Source of the DNA: Pseudomonadota bacterium
Lineage (GTDB): Bacteria > Pseudomonadota > Gammaproteobacteria > Burkholderiales > Burkholderiaceae_E
DNA: 64,000 nucleotides
Direction of reading: 5' to 3'
Assembly (NCBI GenBank): GCA_023389055.1
Contig: JAEWFA010000013.1
Location: forward strand, 11,366-75,365
Shown: positions 26,013-34,264 of the stretch, one piece after another
Numbering within the stretch: the first letter of the stretch is position 1
Layout: each line of letters starts with the position of its first letter
Made by a program: the position numbers and the translations under genes
The notes under the pieces: model-generated
Seen by the model: the letters and a program-made list of their open reading frames with translations, nothing else
Databases searched by the model: none
Told to the model about the DNA's origin: nothing

Positions 26013-26255
26013 TCAGGCGCGGTGGGAGGTTTCGGTGCGCCGCGGTTGCTGCGAGGAACGACCGGCCCGCTGCCGCTGCGCGTTCGCCCTTCGCTGCCGG
26101 TAGGCCCAGCGCATGCGCAGGATCGTCGCGGCAGCGACCAGCAGCAACGCGCCGCTAGCCTTCGCCAGCGCTCCTTCGGAGCCGAGCAGAACCACGGCGC
26201 CCAGCGGCGTGTAGATGTACGGCGACGTCTCGTACCACAGATCTCCGATGCTCAT
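26013..26255 (-). CDS. Small single-pass membrane protein
   Basis: This 80-residue protein has an ATG preceded by a well-placed AGGAG (8 bases upstream). The N-terminus MSIGDLWYETSPYIYTPLGAV leads into a hydrophobic segment (about residues 17-46) and then a strongly basic cytoplasmic tail (MRWAYRQRRANAQRQRAGR). Proteins with the YYExSPYIY-type start occur as small uncharacterised membrane proteins in Proteobacteria; I recognise the pattern but no function. It stands alone between the SPW-like remnant and tRNA-Val. Confidence 0.65.
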   Translation of the reverse strand: MSIGDLWYETSPYIYTPLGAVVLLGSEGALAKASGALLLVAAATILRMRWAYRQRRANAQRQRAGRSSQQPRRTETSHRA

Positions 26256-26450
26256 TGGGCGACTCCTCGCACGACGGAAATTGCGCGCGCCAGCACATCG
26301 ACCCCAGGCGCGCGAGAGCGATCATCAGCGATCTGCGACACCGGTTCTGCGCAATCCGTCATGGTTCGCATCGAACGTCGAGGGGGCACGCGTCGACGCG
26401 CACGGCTCGGCACCCGATGTTCGCGCAGCTGCTGATTTCGTGGAGGATTC

Positions 26451-26525
26451 TGGTGGGCGGTACTGGGATCGAACCAGTGACTTCCACCGTGTGAAGGTGG
26501 CACTCTACCGCTGAGTTAACCGCCC
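26451..26525 (-). tRNA. tRNA-Val (anticodon CAC)
   Basis: The 75-nucleotide minus-strand sequence folds as a full cloverleaf. It has a 7-bp acceptor stem GGGCGGT/ACCGCCC, a D-arm with AGCGGTA, an anticodon stem CCACC/GGTGG with loop TTCACAC (anticodon CAC, reading GUG), and a T-arm ACTGG-TTCGATC-CCAGT. An encoded 3' CCA is present. GUG is a frequent valine codon in this GC-rich genome. No integrase or attachment-site duplicate was seen next to it. Confidence 0.96.
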
Positions 26526-26598
26526 GGCAGAGGAGCGAGATTGTAAGCGCATCGCCTGCGGGCGCCAAACCGCTCGCCGATCCCGGTCCCCGGGGGCA

Positions 26599-27192
26599 CT
26601 ACGCCCCGCGCTCCCAGACGATGCACCGGTTGTTCGCCGGCATTGCGCGATCCTCCAGCAGCGAGAACCCCGCCGCGCGGGCGAGGGCGTCGACCTTCTC
26701 GAAGTCGCGCAGGCCGCGCTTCGGGTCCTCGCTGCGCAGCCAGCGGTCGAACTGCGCGTTGCTGTCGCTGGTCGCCTGGCCGTCGTAATTGAACGGCCCG
26801 TAGACGGCCAGTCGCGCGTCGTCGGTGACGATCGCGGGGAGGACCTCGAACAGGCGCTCGACTTCGTCCCAGCCCATGATGTGCAGCGTGTTCGCCGTGA
26901 AGACCGCATCGAAGCCCGTCGCGGGCGGTGCGTCTCGAACGTTCCACGCGAGCGGCGAGGGCGTATTCGGCAGCCCGAACTCGTCGAGCCATGCGCGGAT
27001 GCCCGGCAGGTTCTGCTCGACGTCGGTTGCCTGCCATTCCAGGTGCGCCAAGGCGTCGGCGAAGTGCACGGCGTGCTGGCCGGTTCCGCTGCCCACTTCG
27101 AGCACCCGGCTGCGGTCGCCGAAATACTGCCGCAGCACGGCGAGAATCGGCTCGCGATTGCGCTCGCACGCGAGCGAGAAAGGTTTGTCCAT
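26599..27192 (-). CDS. DUF938-family SAM-dependent methyltransferase
   Basis: This is a 197-residue class I methyltransferase-like protein. It begins MDKPFSLACERNREPILAVLR, the DUF938 opening, followed by motif I VLEVGSGTGQHAVHFA, the acidic strand WQATDVE and FDAVFTANTLHIMGW. The start at 27192 matches the family; an in-frame ATG at 27219 would add nine residues. Substrates of the family are not known. The gene lies divergent from gltX and downstream of nothing else, so it is probably a single-gene unit. Confidence 0.85.
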   Translation of the reverse strand: MDKPFSLACERNREPILAVLRQYFGDRSRVLEVGSGTGQHAVHFADALAHLEWQATDVEQNLPGIRAWLDEFGLPNTPSPLAWNVRDAPPATGFDAVFTANTLHIMGWDEVERLFEVLPAIVTDDARLAVYGPFNYDGQATSDSNAQFDRWLRSEDPKRGLRDFEKVDALARAAGFSLLEDRAMPANNRCIVWERGA

Positions 27193-27317
27193 CTGCGAAC
27201 GATACTGAAAGCCGGGCACGGGGCTCGGCGCGGACGCGTGCCGCGACGCGCCGCGCGGTCGATGCGCGCTCGATCGCTCACGTAGAATCGGTCGTCTCCC
27301 CGCTCCCCGCCCGCTCG

Positions 27318-28715
27318 ATGGTCCGCACGCGTTTCGCTCCCAGCCCCACCGGCTTCCTGCACATCGGCGGCGCGCGTACCGCGCTCTTCGCCTGGGCCTA
27401 CGCGCGTCACTACGGCGGAACCTTCGTCCTGCGCATCGAGGACACCGACCTCGAGCGCTCCACGCCCGAGGCGACGCAGGCGATCCTCGACGGCATGCGC
27501 TGGCTCGGCCTCGATGCCGACGAAGGGCCGTACTACCAGACGCAGCGGATGGATCGTTATCGCGAGGTCATTGCGGGGATGCTCGAGAACGGCACCGCCT
27601 ATCGCTGCTGGTGCACGCGCGAGGAGCTCGACGCGATGCGCGCGGCGCAGGAGGCGAAGGGGCTCAAGCCGCGCTACGACGGAACGTGGCGGCCCGAGCC
27701 GGGGCGCGTGCTGCCCGCGCCGCCGGCAGGCGTCGATCCGGTCGTGCGGTTTCGCAATCCCACGGACGGCGCTACCGGCTGGAACGACCTGGTCAAGGGC
27801 CCGATCGCTTTCGACAACGCCGAACTTGACGATCTCATCATCGCGCGCGCCGACGGCACGCCCACCTACAATTTCTGCGTCGTCGTCGACGACCGCGACA
27901 TGCGGATCACGCACGTGCTGCGTGGCGACGACCACGTGAACAACACGCCGCGGCAGATCAACATCCTGCGCGCACTCGGCGCGCCGGTGCCCGAGTACGG
28001 GCACCTGCCGATGATCCACGGGCCTGACGGCCAGAAGCTCTCGAAGCGACACGGCGCCGTTTCCGTGATGCAGTACGACGACGACGGCTACCTGCCCGAC
28101 GCGGTCGTCAACTACCTGGCGCGGCTGGGTTGGAGCCACGGCGACGAGGAGATCTTTTCGCGCGAGCAACTCGTACAGTGGTTCGACGGCTCGCACGTGA
28201 GCCGCTCGCCGTCGCGTTTCGACTTCGACAAGTTGCGCTGGCTGAACGCCCACTACCTGAAGGCGATGCCCGACGACGCGCTCGCCTCGCGTGTGCGCCC
28301 GCGACTCGAAGCCGCAGGCGTGACGATCGGAGCGAACGCGGCGGATCTCGCCGTCGCGTGCGGCCTGCTGAAGGAGCGCGCGCAGACGTTGAATGAACTG
28401 GCCGACCAGGCCCGCATGTTCTATGCGGAGCCTGCCATCTCCGACGACGATCGCGCGCGCTACCTGGACGCGGCTCCGACCGGATTGAAAGCGGCGATCG
28501 AGGGTTTCGCGGCGCGGCTCGATTCCACGCAATGGAATCGAGAAGCGATCGCCGCGGCCCTGAAATCGACGCTCGGCGAGCACGGCATGAAGATGCCGCA
28601 GCTCGCGGTTCCGGTGCGCCTGCTCGTGTTCGGCGTCGCGCAGACTCCGTCGGTCGATGCGATGCTCGCCGCGATGCCGCGCGAAGCGGTGCTCGCGCGA
28701 TTGCGGGCGGATTGA
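27318..28715 (+). CDS. gltX: Glutamyl-tRNA synthetase
   Basis: GltX charges tRNA-Glu with glutamate. The 465-residue class I synthetase has the HIGH-type motif in FAPSPTGFLHIGGARTAL and the KMSKS-type motif as KLSKRHGA. It also has the catalytic-domain stretches RIEDTDLERSTPEATQAIL and HVLRGDDHVNNTPRQI. The start at 27318 matches the conserved MVRTRFAPSPTG beginning. A TAGAAT hexamer at 27283-27288, about 30 bases upstream, is a possible -10 box. The open frame upstream of the ATG is antisense to the methyltransferase gene and is not coding. Confidence 0.97.
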   Translation: MVRTRFAPSPTGFLHIGGARTALFAWAYARHYGGTFVLRIEDTDLERSTPEATQAILDGMRWLGLDADEGPYYQTQRMDRYREVIAGMLENGTAYRCWCTREELDAMRAAQEAKGLKPRYDGTWRPEPGRVLPAPPAGVDPVVRFRNPTDGATGWNDLVKGPIAFDNAELDDLIIARADGTPTYNFCVVVDDRDMRITHVLRGDDHVNNTPRQINILRALGAPVPEYGHLPMIHGPDGQKLSKRHGAVSVMQYDDDGYLPDAVVNYLARLGWSHGDEEIFSREQLVQWFDGSHVSRSPSRFDFDKLRWLNAHYLKAMPDDALASRVRPRLEAAGVTIGANAADLAVACGLLKERAQTLNELADQARMFYAEPAISDDDRARYLDAAPTGLKAAIEGFAARLDSTQWNREAIAAALKSTLGEHGMKMPQLAVPVRLLVFGVAQTPSVDAMLAAMPREAVLARLRAD

Positions 28716-28734
28716 ACGCAAAGGGGATCCGACC

Positions 28735-29847
28735 TTGTCCGGCAGCACTTTCGGCCACGTCTTTCGCGTCACCACCTTCGGCGAATCGCATGGCCCGGCG
28801 ATCGGCTGCATCGTCGACGGCTGCCCTCCGGGGCTCGGGTTGTCGGAGACCGACATCCAGCCCGAGCTCGACCGGCGCCGTCCCGGCACCTCGCGTCACG
28901 TCACCCAACGCCGCGAGCCCGATCGCGTCGAGATCCTGTCGGGGACCTACGAAGGTCGCACGACCGGAACGCCGATCGCGCTGCTCATCCGCAACGAGGA
29001 CGCGCGCAGCGGCGACTACGCCGCGATCGCGCGCACTTTCCGTCCGGGGCACGCCGACTACGCTTACTGGCAGAAGTACGGTACGCGCGATCCGCGCGGC
29101 GGTGGCCGGTCGTCGGCGCGGCTCACGGCGCCTGCAGTCGCCGCCGCCGCCATCGCCAGGAAGTGGCTTCACGAACGCTACGGCACGCGCATACGCGGGT
29201 GCATGACGCAATTGGGCGAAGTGGTCATCCCCGTCACCGACTGGCGCGAAGTGCCGAACAACGCGTTCTTCGCGGCCGATGCGGCCGTCGTTCCCGAACT
29301 CGAACGCTACATGGACGCGCTGCGCAAGGCGGGCGATTCCTGCGGTGCGCGTGTTCGAGTCGTCGCCGAGGGTGTTCCGGTCGGACTCGGCGAGCCGCTG
29401 TACGACAAGCTCGACGCCGACATCGCGTACGCGATGATGGGCATCAACGCGGTGAAGGGCGTCGAGATAGGCGCCGGTTTTCGTTGCGTCGAGCAGAAGG
29501 GCAGCGAGCACGGCGACGAGTTGACGCCGCAGGGTTTTGCGAGCAACAACGCGGGTGGCGTGCTCGGCGGCATTTCCACCGGGCAGCCGATCGTCGTCGA
29601 GCTTGCGATCAAGCCGACGTCCAGCATCCGCCTGCCGCGCCGCTCGATCGACCTCGATGGCGAGCCGACGGTCGTCGAGACCCACGGCCGGCACGATCCC
29701 TGTGTCGGCATCCGGGCGACGCCGATCGCCGAGGCGATGCTCGCACTGGTGCTCATCGACCATGCGCTGCGCGATCGCGGGCAGAATGGCGACGTTTCCG
29801 TCGCTACGCCGCGCATCGGCGGCGCGCCCAGGACCGCCGGCGCGTAG
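28735..29847 (+). CDS. aroC: Chorismate synthase
   Basis: AroC makes chorismate from EPSP with reduced FMN, the last step of the shikimate pathway and the source for the trp genes downstream in this window. The 370-residue protein has SGSTFGHVFRVTTFGESHGPAIGC, RRRPGTSRHVTQRREPD, RPGHADYAYWQKYGTRDPRGGGRSSARLT and PRRSIDL. The family start (MSGNTFG...) corresponds to a TTG at 28735, 8 bases after AAGGGGA; no ATG fits. It follows gltX by 19 bases and may be cotranscribed. Confidence 0.96.
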   Translation: MSGSTFGHVFRVTTFGESHGPAIGCIVDGCPPGLGLSETDIQPELDRRRPGTSRHVTQRREPDRVEILSGTYEGRTTGTPIALLIRNEDARSGDYAAIARTFRPGHADYAYWQKYGTRDPRGGGRSSARLTAPAVAAAAIARKWLHERYGTRIRGCMTQLGEVVIPVTDWREVPNNAFFAADAAVVPELERYMDALRKAGDSCGARVRVVAEGVPVGLGEPLYDKLDADIAYAMMGINAVKGVEIGAGFRCVEQKGSEHGDELTPQGFASNNAGGVLGGISTGQPIVVELAIKPTSSIRLPRRSIDLDGEPTVVETHGRHDPCVGIRATPIAEAMLALVLIDHALRDRGQNGDVSVATPRIGGAPRTAGA

Positions 29848-29944
29848 CGCGATGCGGGGTCGAGCGCGAGCGGAGCCGGCTCGGCAGGCTCGTTGCTTGC
29901 TTGACTCGGCCGGAATGCGTTTTCCGAACAGACCGGATTGCCCT

Positions 29945-30766
29945 ATGACGAAGCGTCTCCTTGCCGCGGGTTCCGCCGCGCTGGTCCTGTTGCTCGCCGC
30001 CTGTCAGTCGGTGCAGACGACGAATCCCGGCGCAGTCGGTGTCAGCCGCGAGCAGCGCATGTCGTCGCTCGTTTCCGAGGCGCAGATGCGCCAGGAGGCG
30101 ACGCAGGCCTACGCGCAGATCGTCCAGCAGCAGCGCCAGAAGGGGACGCTGAACGACGATCCGGCGCTCACCGGGCGCGTGCGCGCGATCGCGTCGCGCC
30201 TGATACCGGCCAGCGCCGCGTTCCGACCCGACGCGCGCTCGTGGAATTGGGAAGTCAACGTGTTCGATACGCCGGAGATCAACGCCTGGGTGATGCCGGG
30301 CGGCAAGATCGGCGTCTACAGCGGCCTGGTGAAGAAGCTGAACCTCACCGACGACGAGATCGCCGCGGTTCTGGGGCACGAGATCTCGCATGCGCTGCGC
30401 GAGCACGCGCGCGAGCGCGCTTCCGAGCAGGTGGGGGCGCAGGTGCTGATCAGCGGCGCGGCGGTGCTGCTCGGCGCCGGCGACGCGGCCACCGATCTCG
30501 GCAACGTCTTCTACAAGACTTTCTTCGGCCTGCCGCACAGCCGACTGCAGGAAACCGAGGCCGATCGCATCGGCGTGGAGATCGCCGCGCGCGCCGGCTA
30601 CGATCCCCGAGCGGCGGTCACGCTGTGGCAGAAGATGGCGCAGAAGGCCGGGGGCGGCGGCGGCCCCGAGTTCCTCAGCACGCACCCGTCGGCGGAAAAT
30701 CGCCTGAAGGATCTCCAGGTCTACGCGCAACGCGTGATGCCGCTGTACCAGCAGGCCAGTCGCTAG
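29945..30766 (+). CDS. M48-family zinc metalloprotease lipoprotein (LoiP/YcaL-like)
   Basis: This 273-residue envelope protease begins MTKRLLAAGSAALVLLLAAC, a lipoprotein signal with lipobox Cys20. The zinc site is HEISH (His145, His149, Glu146), with a third ligand in ETEADRIG near residue 204. The conserved NAWVMPGGKIGVYSGL precedes it and LSTHPSAENRL follows it. Relatives such as LoiP and BepA degrade or fold outer-membrane proteins from the periplasmic face. The ATG at 29945 fits the signal peptide; upstream open frame is antiphase to aroC. There is no TPR tail, unlike BepA. Confidence 0.92.
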   Translation: MTKRLLAAGSAALVLLLAACQSVQTTNPGAVGVSREQRMSSLVSEAQMRQEATQAYAQIVQQQRQKGTLNDDPALTGRVRAIASRLIPASAAFRPDARSWNWEVNVFDTPEINAWVMPGGKIGVYSGLVKKLNLTDDEIAAVLGHEISHALREHARERASEQVGAQVLISGAAVLLGAGDAATDLGNVFYKTFFGLPHSRLQETEADRIGVEIAARAGYDPRAAVTLWQKMAQKAGGGGGPEFLSTHPSAENRLKDLQVYAQRVMPLYQQASR

Positions 30767-30869
30767 GTTTCGACCGCTGTCGCTGCAGCGCAGCGAGCGA
30801 CGAGCGCGTCCAGCGCCTGCGGGCGCGACGCCGTTACTCTTTGACGCACTGCGGCAAACCGGTGCCGCG

Positions 30870-30878
30870 TGGCATAAT
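30870..30878 (+). promoter_or_regulatory. Possible extended -10 promoter for leuC
   Basis: The sequence TGGCATAAT is an extended -10 type element 70 bases upstream of the leuC ATG. The hexamer at the usual -35 distance (30850-30855) is poor, and a TTGACG at 30841 is too far away. The rest of the 180-base gap after the protease gene shows no leader peptide or T-box-like element that I can recognise. Confidence 0.4.
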
Positions 30879-30947
30879 CGGACGACTGCCGCAACCCGCC
30901 GCGGCCCGCCGTTTTTCCGCGCGGCCGCCGGCCCCGATCCGATCGCC

Positions 30948-32363
30948 ATGCCGCTCGCCGCTCGCACGCTCTACGACAAGCTGTGGGACGCTCACGTCGT
31001 CCACCGGGAAGACGACGGCACCGCCCTCATCTACATCGATCGCCATCTGGTGCACGAAGTAACGAGCCCGCAGGCCTTCGAGGGGCTGCGACTGGCGGGC
31101 CGCAAGCCGTGGCGCGTATCGGCGAACCTCGCGGTGGTCGACCACAACGTGCCCACCACCGACCGCTCTCGCGGCATCGCCGATCCCATCTCCCGATTGC
31201 AGGTCGAAACGCTCGACGCGAACGCGCGCGAGCACGGCATTCCGTATTTCGACCTGCTCGATCGCCGCCAGGGCATCGTCCACGTGGTCGGCCCGGAGCA
31301 GGGCGCGACGCTGCCCGGCATGACGGTCGTCTGCGGCGATTCGCACACCAGCACCCACGGCGCCTTCGCCTGCCTGGCCTTCGGCATCGGCACCTCGGAC
31401 GTCGAGCATGTGCTTGCCACGCAGACGCTCGTGGCGCGCAAGATGAAGAACATGCTGGTGCGCGTCGAGGGGGCGCTGGCGCACGGAGTCACCGCGAAGG
31501 ACGTCGTCCTCGCGATCATCGGGCGCATCGGAACGGCGGGCGGCACCGGTTACGCGGTCGAATTCGCCGGTTCGACGATTCGCGCGCTGTCGATGGAAGG
31601 CCGGATGACGATCTGCAACATGGCGATCGAGGCCGGCGCGCGTTCGGGCATGGTCGCCGCCGACGAGACGACGTTGCGCTACCTGAAGGGCCGGCCGATG
31701 GCGCCGAGCGGCGACGACTGGGACCGTGCCGTCGAGCACTGGCGCACGCTGCATTCCGACCCGCAGGCGCGCTTCGATCGGGTCGTCGAGATCGACGCCA
31801 CGAAGCTCTCGCCGTACGTCAGTTGGGGCACCTCGCCGGAGATGGTCACGACCGTCGATTCGCGCGTGCCCGACCCCGACAAGGAAAAAGATCCGGTGCG
31901 CCGCGAGGGTTACGAGCGTGCGCTGCAGTACATGGGGCTGAAACCGAATACGCCGATCGTCGACATCCGCATCGACAAGGTCTTCATCGGTTCGTGCACC
32001 AACTCGCGCATCGAAGACCTGCGGGAGGCGGCGGCCGTCGTTCGCGGCAAGCACAAGGCAGCGAACGTCCGGCTCGCGATGGTCGTTCCGGGTTCGGGCC
32101 TGGTGAAGGCGCAGGCCGAGCAGGAAGGGCTCGACCGGATCTTCCGCGACGCAGGTTTCGAGTGGCGCGAGCCGGGCTGCTCGATGTGCCTGGCGATGAA
32201 CGCCGACCGCCTCGAGCCGGGCGAGCGCTGCGCGTCCACGTCGAACCGCAACTTCGAAGGTCGCCAGGGTACGGGCGGCCGCACGCACCTCGTCAGCCCC
32301 GCGATGGCCGCTGCCGCCGCGCTCGCGGGCCATTTCGTCGACGTTCGCTCGCTGCGCCGATAG
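30948..32363 (+). CDS. leuC: 3-Isopropylmalate dehydratase large subunit
   Basis: LeuC with LeuD isomerises 2- to 3-isopropylmalate in leucine synthesis, using a [4Fe-4S] cluster. The 471-residue aconitase-family protein begins AARTLYDKLWDAHVVHREDDGTALIYIDRHLVHEVTSPQAF. It has GDSHTSTHGAFACLAFGIGTSDVEHV, and the cluster cysteines in IGSCTNSRIEDL and GCSMCLAMN. All are intact. It precedes leuD by 2 bases. The Fe-S need links it functionally with the SUF genes at the left of the window. Confidence 0.97.
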   Translation: MPLAARTLYDKLWDAHVVHREDDGTALIYIDRHLVHEVTSPQAFEGLRLAGRKPWRVSANLAVVDHNVPTTDRSRGIADPISRLQVETLDANAREHGIPYFDLLDRRQGIVHVVGPEQGATLPGMTVVCGDSHTSTHGAFACLAFGIGTSDVEHVLATQTLVARKMKNMLVRVEGALAHGVTAKDVVLAIIGRIGTAGGTGYAVEFAGSTIRALSMEGRMTICNMAIEAGARSGMVAADETTLRYLKGRPMAPSGDDWDRAVEHWRTLHSDPQARFDRVVEIDATKLSPYVSWGTSPEMVTTVDSRVPDPDKEKDPVRREGYERALQYMGLKPNTPIVDIRIDKVFIGSCTNSRIEDLREAAAVVRGKHKAANVRLAMVVPGSGLVKAQAEQEGLDRIFRDAGFEWREPGCSMCLAMNADRLEPGERCASTSNRNFEGRQGTGGRTHLVSPAMAAAAALAGHFVDVRSLRR

Positions 32364-32365
32364 CC

Positions 32366-33019
32366 ATGAAAAGCCTCACCGTGCACCGCGGCGTCGTCGC
32401 GCCGCTCGACCGCGCCAATGTCGACACCGACGCGATCATCCCCAAGCAGTTCCTGAAGTCGATCCGGCGCAGCGGCTTCGGCCCGAACCTGTTCGATGCG
32501 TGGCGCTACCTCGACGCCGGCGAGCCGGGGATGGACAACAGTCGCCGGCCGCTGAATCCCGATTTCGCGTTGAACCAGGCGCGCTACCGCGGAGCGTCGA
32601 TCCTGCTCGCGCGCAAGAACTTCGGCTGCGGCTCGTCGCGCGAACACGCGCCGTGGGCGCTGGAAGACTACGGTTTCCGCGTGATCGTCGCGCCTTCGTT
32701 CGCCGACATCTTCTACAACAACTGCTTCAAGAACGGGCTGTTGCCGCTGCGGCTGTCGGAGTCGGAGGTCGACTGGCTGTTCGACCAGGTAAATGCCTTT
32801 CCCGGCTTCGAGCTCGTCGTCGACCTGCCGGAGCAACAGGTGCGCACCGTCGACGGATCGCGCGCCTTCGCGTTCGATGTCGACGCATTCCGCAAGGAAT
32901 GCCTGATCCACGGGCTCGACGAGATCGGACTCACGTTGAAGCGCGCCGACCTCATTCGGGAGTACGAGCGAAAGCGCCTCTCCGATCAGCCCTGGCTCGC
33001 GAAGACGTTGGCCGGCTGA
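32366..33019 (+). CDS. leuD: 3-Isopropylmalate dehydratase small subunit
   Basis: LeuD is the swivelling small subunit that completes the LeuCD active site. The 217-residue protein has ANVDTDAIIPKQFLKSI, NFGCGSSREHAPWALEDYGFRVIVAPSFADIFYNN and the FELVVDLPEQQV region. The ATG at 32366 is 2 bases after the leuC stop. Some Burkholderiales have a small entericidin-like gene between leuC and leuD; here there is none. A strong hairpin follows the gene and may end or attenuate the leuCD message. Confidence 0.97.
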   Translation: MKSLTVHRGVVAPLDRANVDTDAIIPKQFLKSIRRSGFGPNLFDAWRYLDAGEPGMDNSRRPLNPDFALNQARYRGASILLARKNFGCGSSREHAPWALEDYGFRVIVAPSFADIFYNNCFKNGLLPLRLSESEVDWLFDQVNAFPGFELVVDLPEQQVRTVDGSRAFAFDVDAFRKECLIHGLDEIGLTLKRADLIREYERKRLSDQPWLAKTLAG

Positions 33020-33052
33020 ACGCCCGAAGTTGGCCAGCCCCCGCAGCAGACC

Positions 33053-33090
33053 GCGGCCCGGCTTGGCAGGCAAGCCGGGCCGCTTCGTTT
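33053..33090 (+). terminator. Strong stem-loop between leuD and leuB
   Basis: A perfect 13-bp stem (GCGGCCCGGCTTG paired with CAAGCCGGGCCGC) with a 5-base loop lies 33 bases after leuD. It is followed by TTCGTTT. Stem quality and the following T-rich run support a Rho-independent terminator or partial attenuator separating leuCD from leuB-asd-fimV. Confidence 0.6.
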
Positions 33091-33152
33091 GAGGGCGGCG
33101 GGAACGAACATCGCGCACTCGAAGGTTTGCGCAGGGACATCGAGGAATCCGG

Positions 33153-34217
33153 ATGCGAATTGCAGTTCTGGCAGGAGACGGAATCGGGCCCGAGATCACC
33201 GCGCAGGCGGTGCGAGTGCTCGAGGCGCTCGGGCGCGAGGGGCTGGCGCTGAACATCGAGCACGCTCCGGTGGGCGGCGCGGGCTACGACTCGGCGGGCG
33301 ATCCGCTGCCCGAGGCGACGCTGAAGGTGGCCGAGCGTGCCGACGCCATCCTGTTCGGCGCGGTGGGCGGGCCGAAATACGACTCGCTGCCGCGTGCGAA
33401 GCGTCCCGAGCAAGGCTTGCTGCGGCTGCGCAAGCACTTCGACCTGTTCGCCAACCTGCGTCCGGCCGTCGTCTACCCCGAGCTCGCGCACGCCTCCACG
33501 CTGAAGGACGAGGTCGTCGCCGGCCTCGACCTGCTGATCCTGCGCGAACTCACGAGCGACATCTATTTCGGCCAGCCGCGCGGCGTTCGCGTCAACGAGA
33601 ACGGCGAGCGCGAGGGCTTCGACACGATGCGCTACACCGAGGGCGAGATCCGGCGCATTGCCGTGCTCGCCTTCGAGGCGGCGCGCAAGCGCCGGCGACG
33701 GGTCTGCTCGGTGGACAAGGCGAACGTGCTCGAAACCACGCAGTTCTGGCGCGACGTGGTTACCGAGGTGCATACCGAATACCGCGACGTCGAGCTCGTT
33801 CACATGTACGTGGACAATGCGGCCATGCAGCTCGTGCGCAACCCCAAGCAGTTCGACGTCATGGTCACCGGCAACATGTTCGGCGACATCCTGTCCGACG
33901 AGGCGTCGATGCTCACCGGTTCGATCGGCATGTTGCCGTCGGCTTCGCTGAACGCGCGCGGATTCGGCCTGTACGAGCCGATCCACGGTTCGGCGCCCGA
34001 CATCGCCGGCCGTGACTCGGCCAACCCGCTGGCCACGATCCTGTCGACGGCGATGCTGCTGCGGCACAGCTTCGGCCACGAAGCGGGAGCGCATCGCATC
34101 GAGCGCGCAGTGCGCAAGGTGCTGGCGCAGGGGTACCGCACGGCGGACATCGCCGAGCCGGGCAAGCGCACGGTCGGCACGAAGGAAATGGGCGACGCGG
34201 TGCTCGCCGCGCTTTGA
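33153..34217 (+). CDS. leuB: 3-Isopropylmalate dehydrogenase
   Basis: LeuB oxidatively decarboxylates 3-isopropylmalate with NAD+, the step after LeuCD. The 354-residue protein starts MRIAVLAGDGIGPEI and has LLRLRKHFDLFANLRPA, RELTSDIYFGQPRG, the substrate-binding Tyr in GFDTMRYTEGEI and Lys in VDKANVLETT, plus NMFGDILSDEASML and EPIHGSAPDIAG. The ATG follows a GAGGAAT ribosome site. It lies 133 bases after leuD, beyond the hairpin. Confidence 0.97.
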   Translation: MRIAVLAGDGIGPEITAQAVRVLEALGREGLALNIEHAPVGGAGYDSAGDPLPEATLKVAERADAILFGAVGGPKYDSLPRAKRPEQGLLRLRKHFDLFANLRPAVVYPELAHASTLKDEVVAGLDLLILRELTSDIYFGQPRGVRVNENGEREGFDTMRYTEGEIRRIAVLAFEAARKRRRRVCSVDKANVLETTQFWRDVVTEVHTEYRDVELVHMYVDNAAMQLVRNPKQFDVMVTGNMFGDILSDEASMLTGSIGMLPSASLNARGFGLYEPIHGSAPDIAGRDSANPLATILSTAMLLRHSFGHEAGAHRIERAVRKVLAQGYRTADIAEPGKRTVGTKEMGDAVLAAL

Positions 34218-34264
34218 TCGAAGCGCACCGCACGATGGCCTGACGGCCAAGGGATGGAGCAATC

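Noticed and set aside
26451..26525. tRNA-Val as an integration site
   Set aside because: No integrase, no duplicated 3' tRNA end and no change of gene style nearby were seen.
30841..30878. TTGACG with CATAAT as a paired promoter
   Set aside because: The spacer is 26 bases, too long for a normal sigma-70 promoter; only the extended -10 part is kept.
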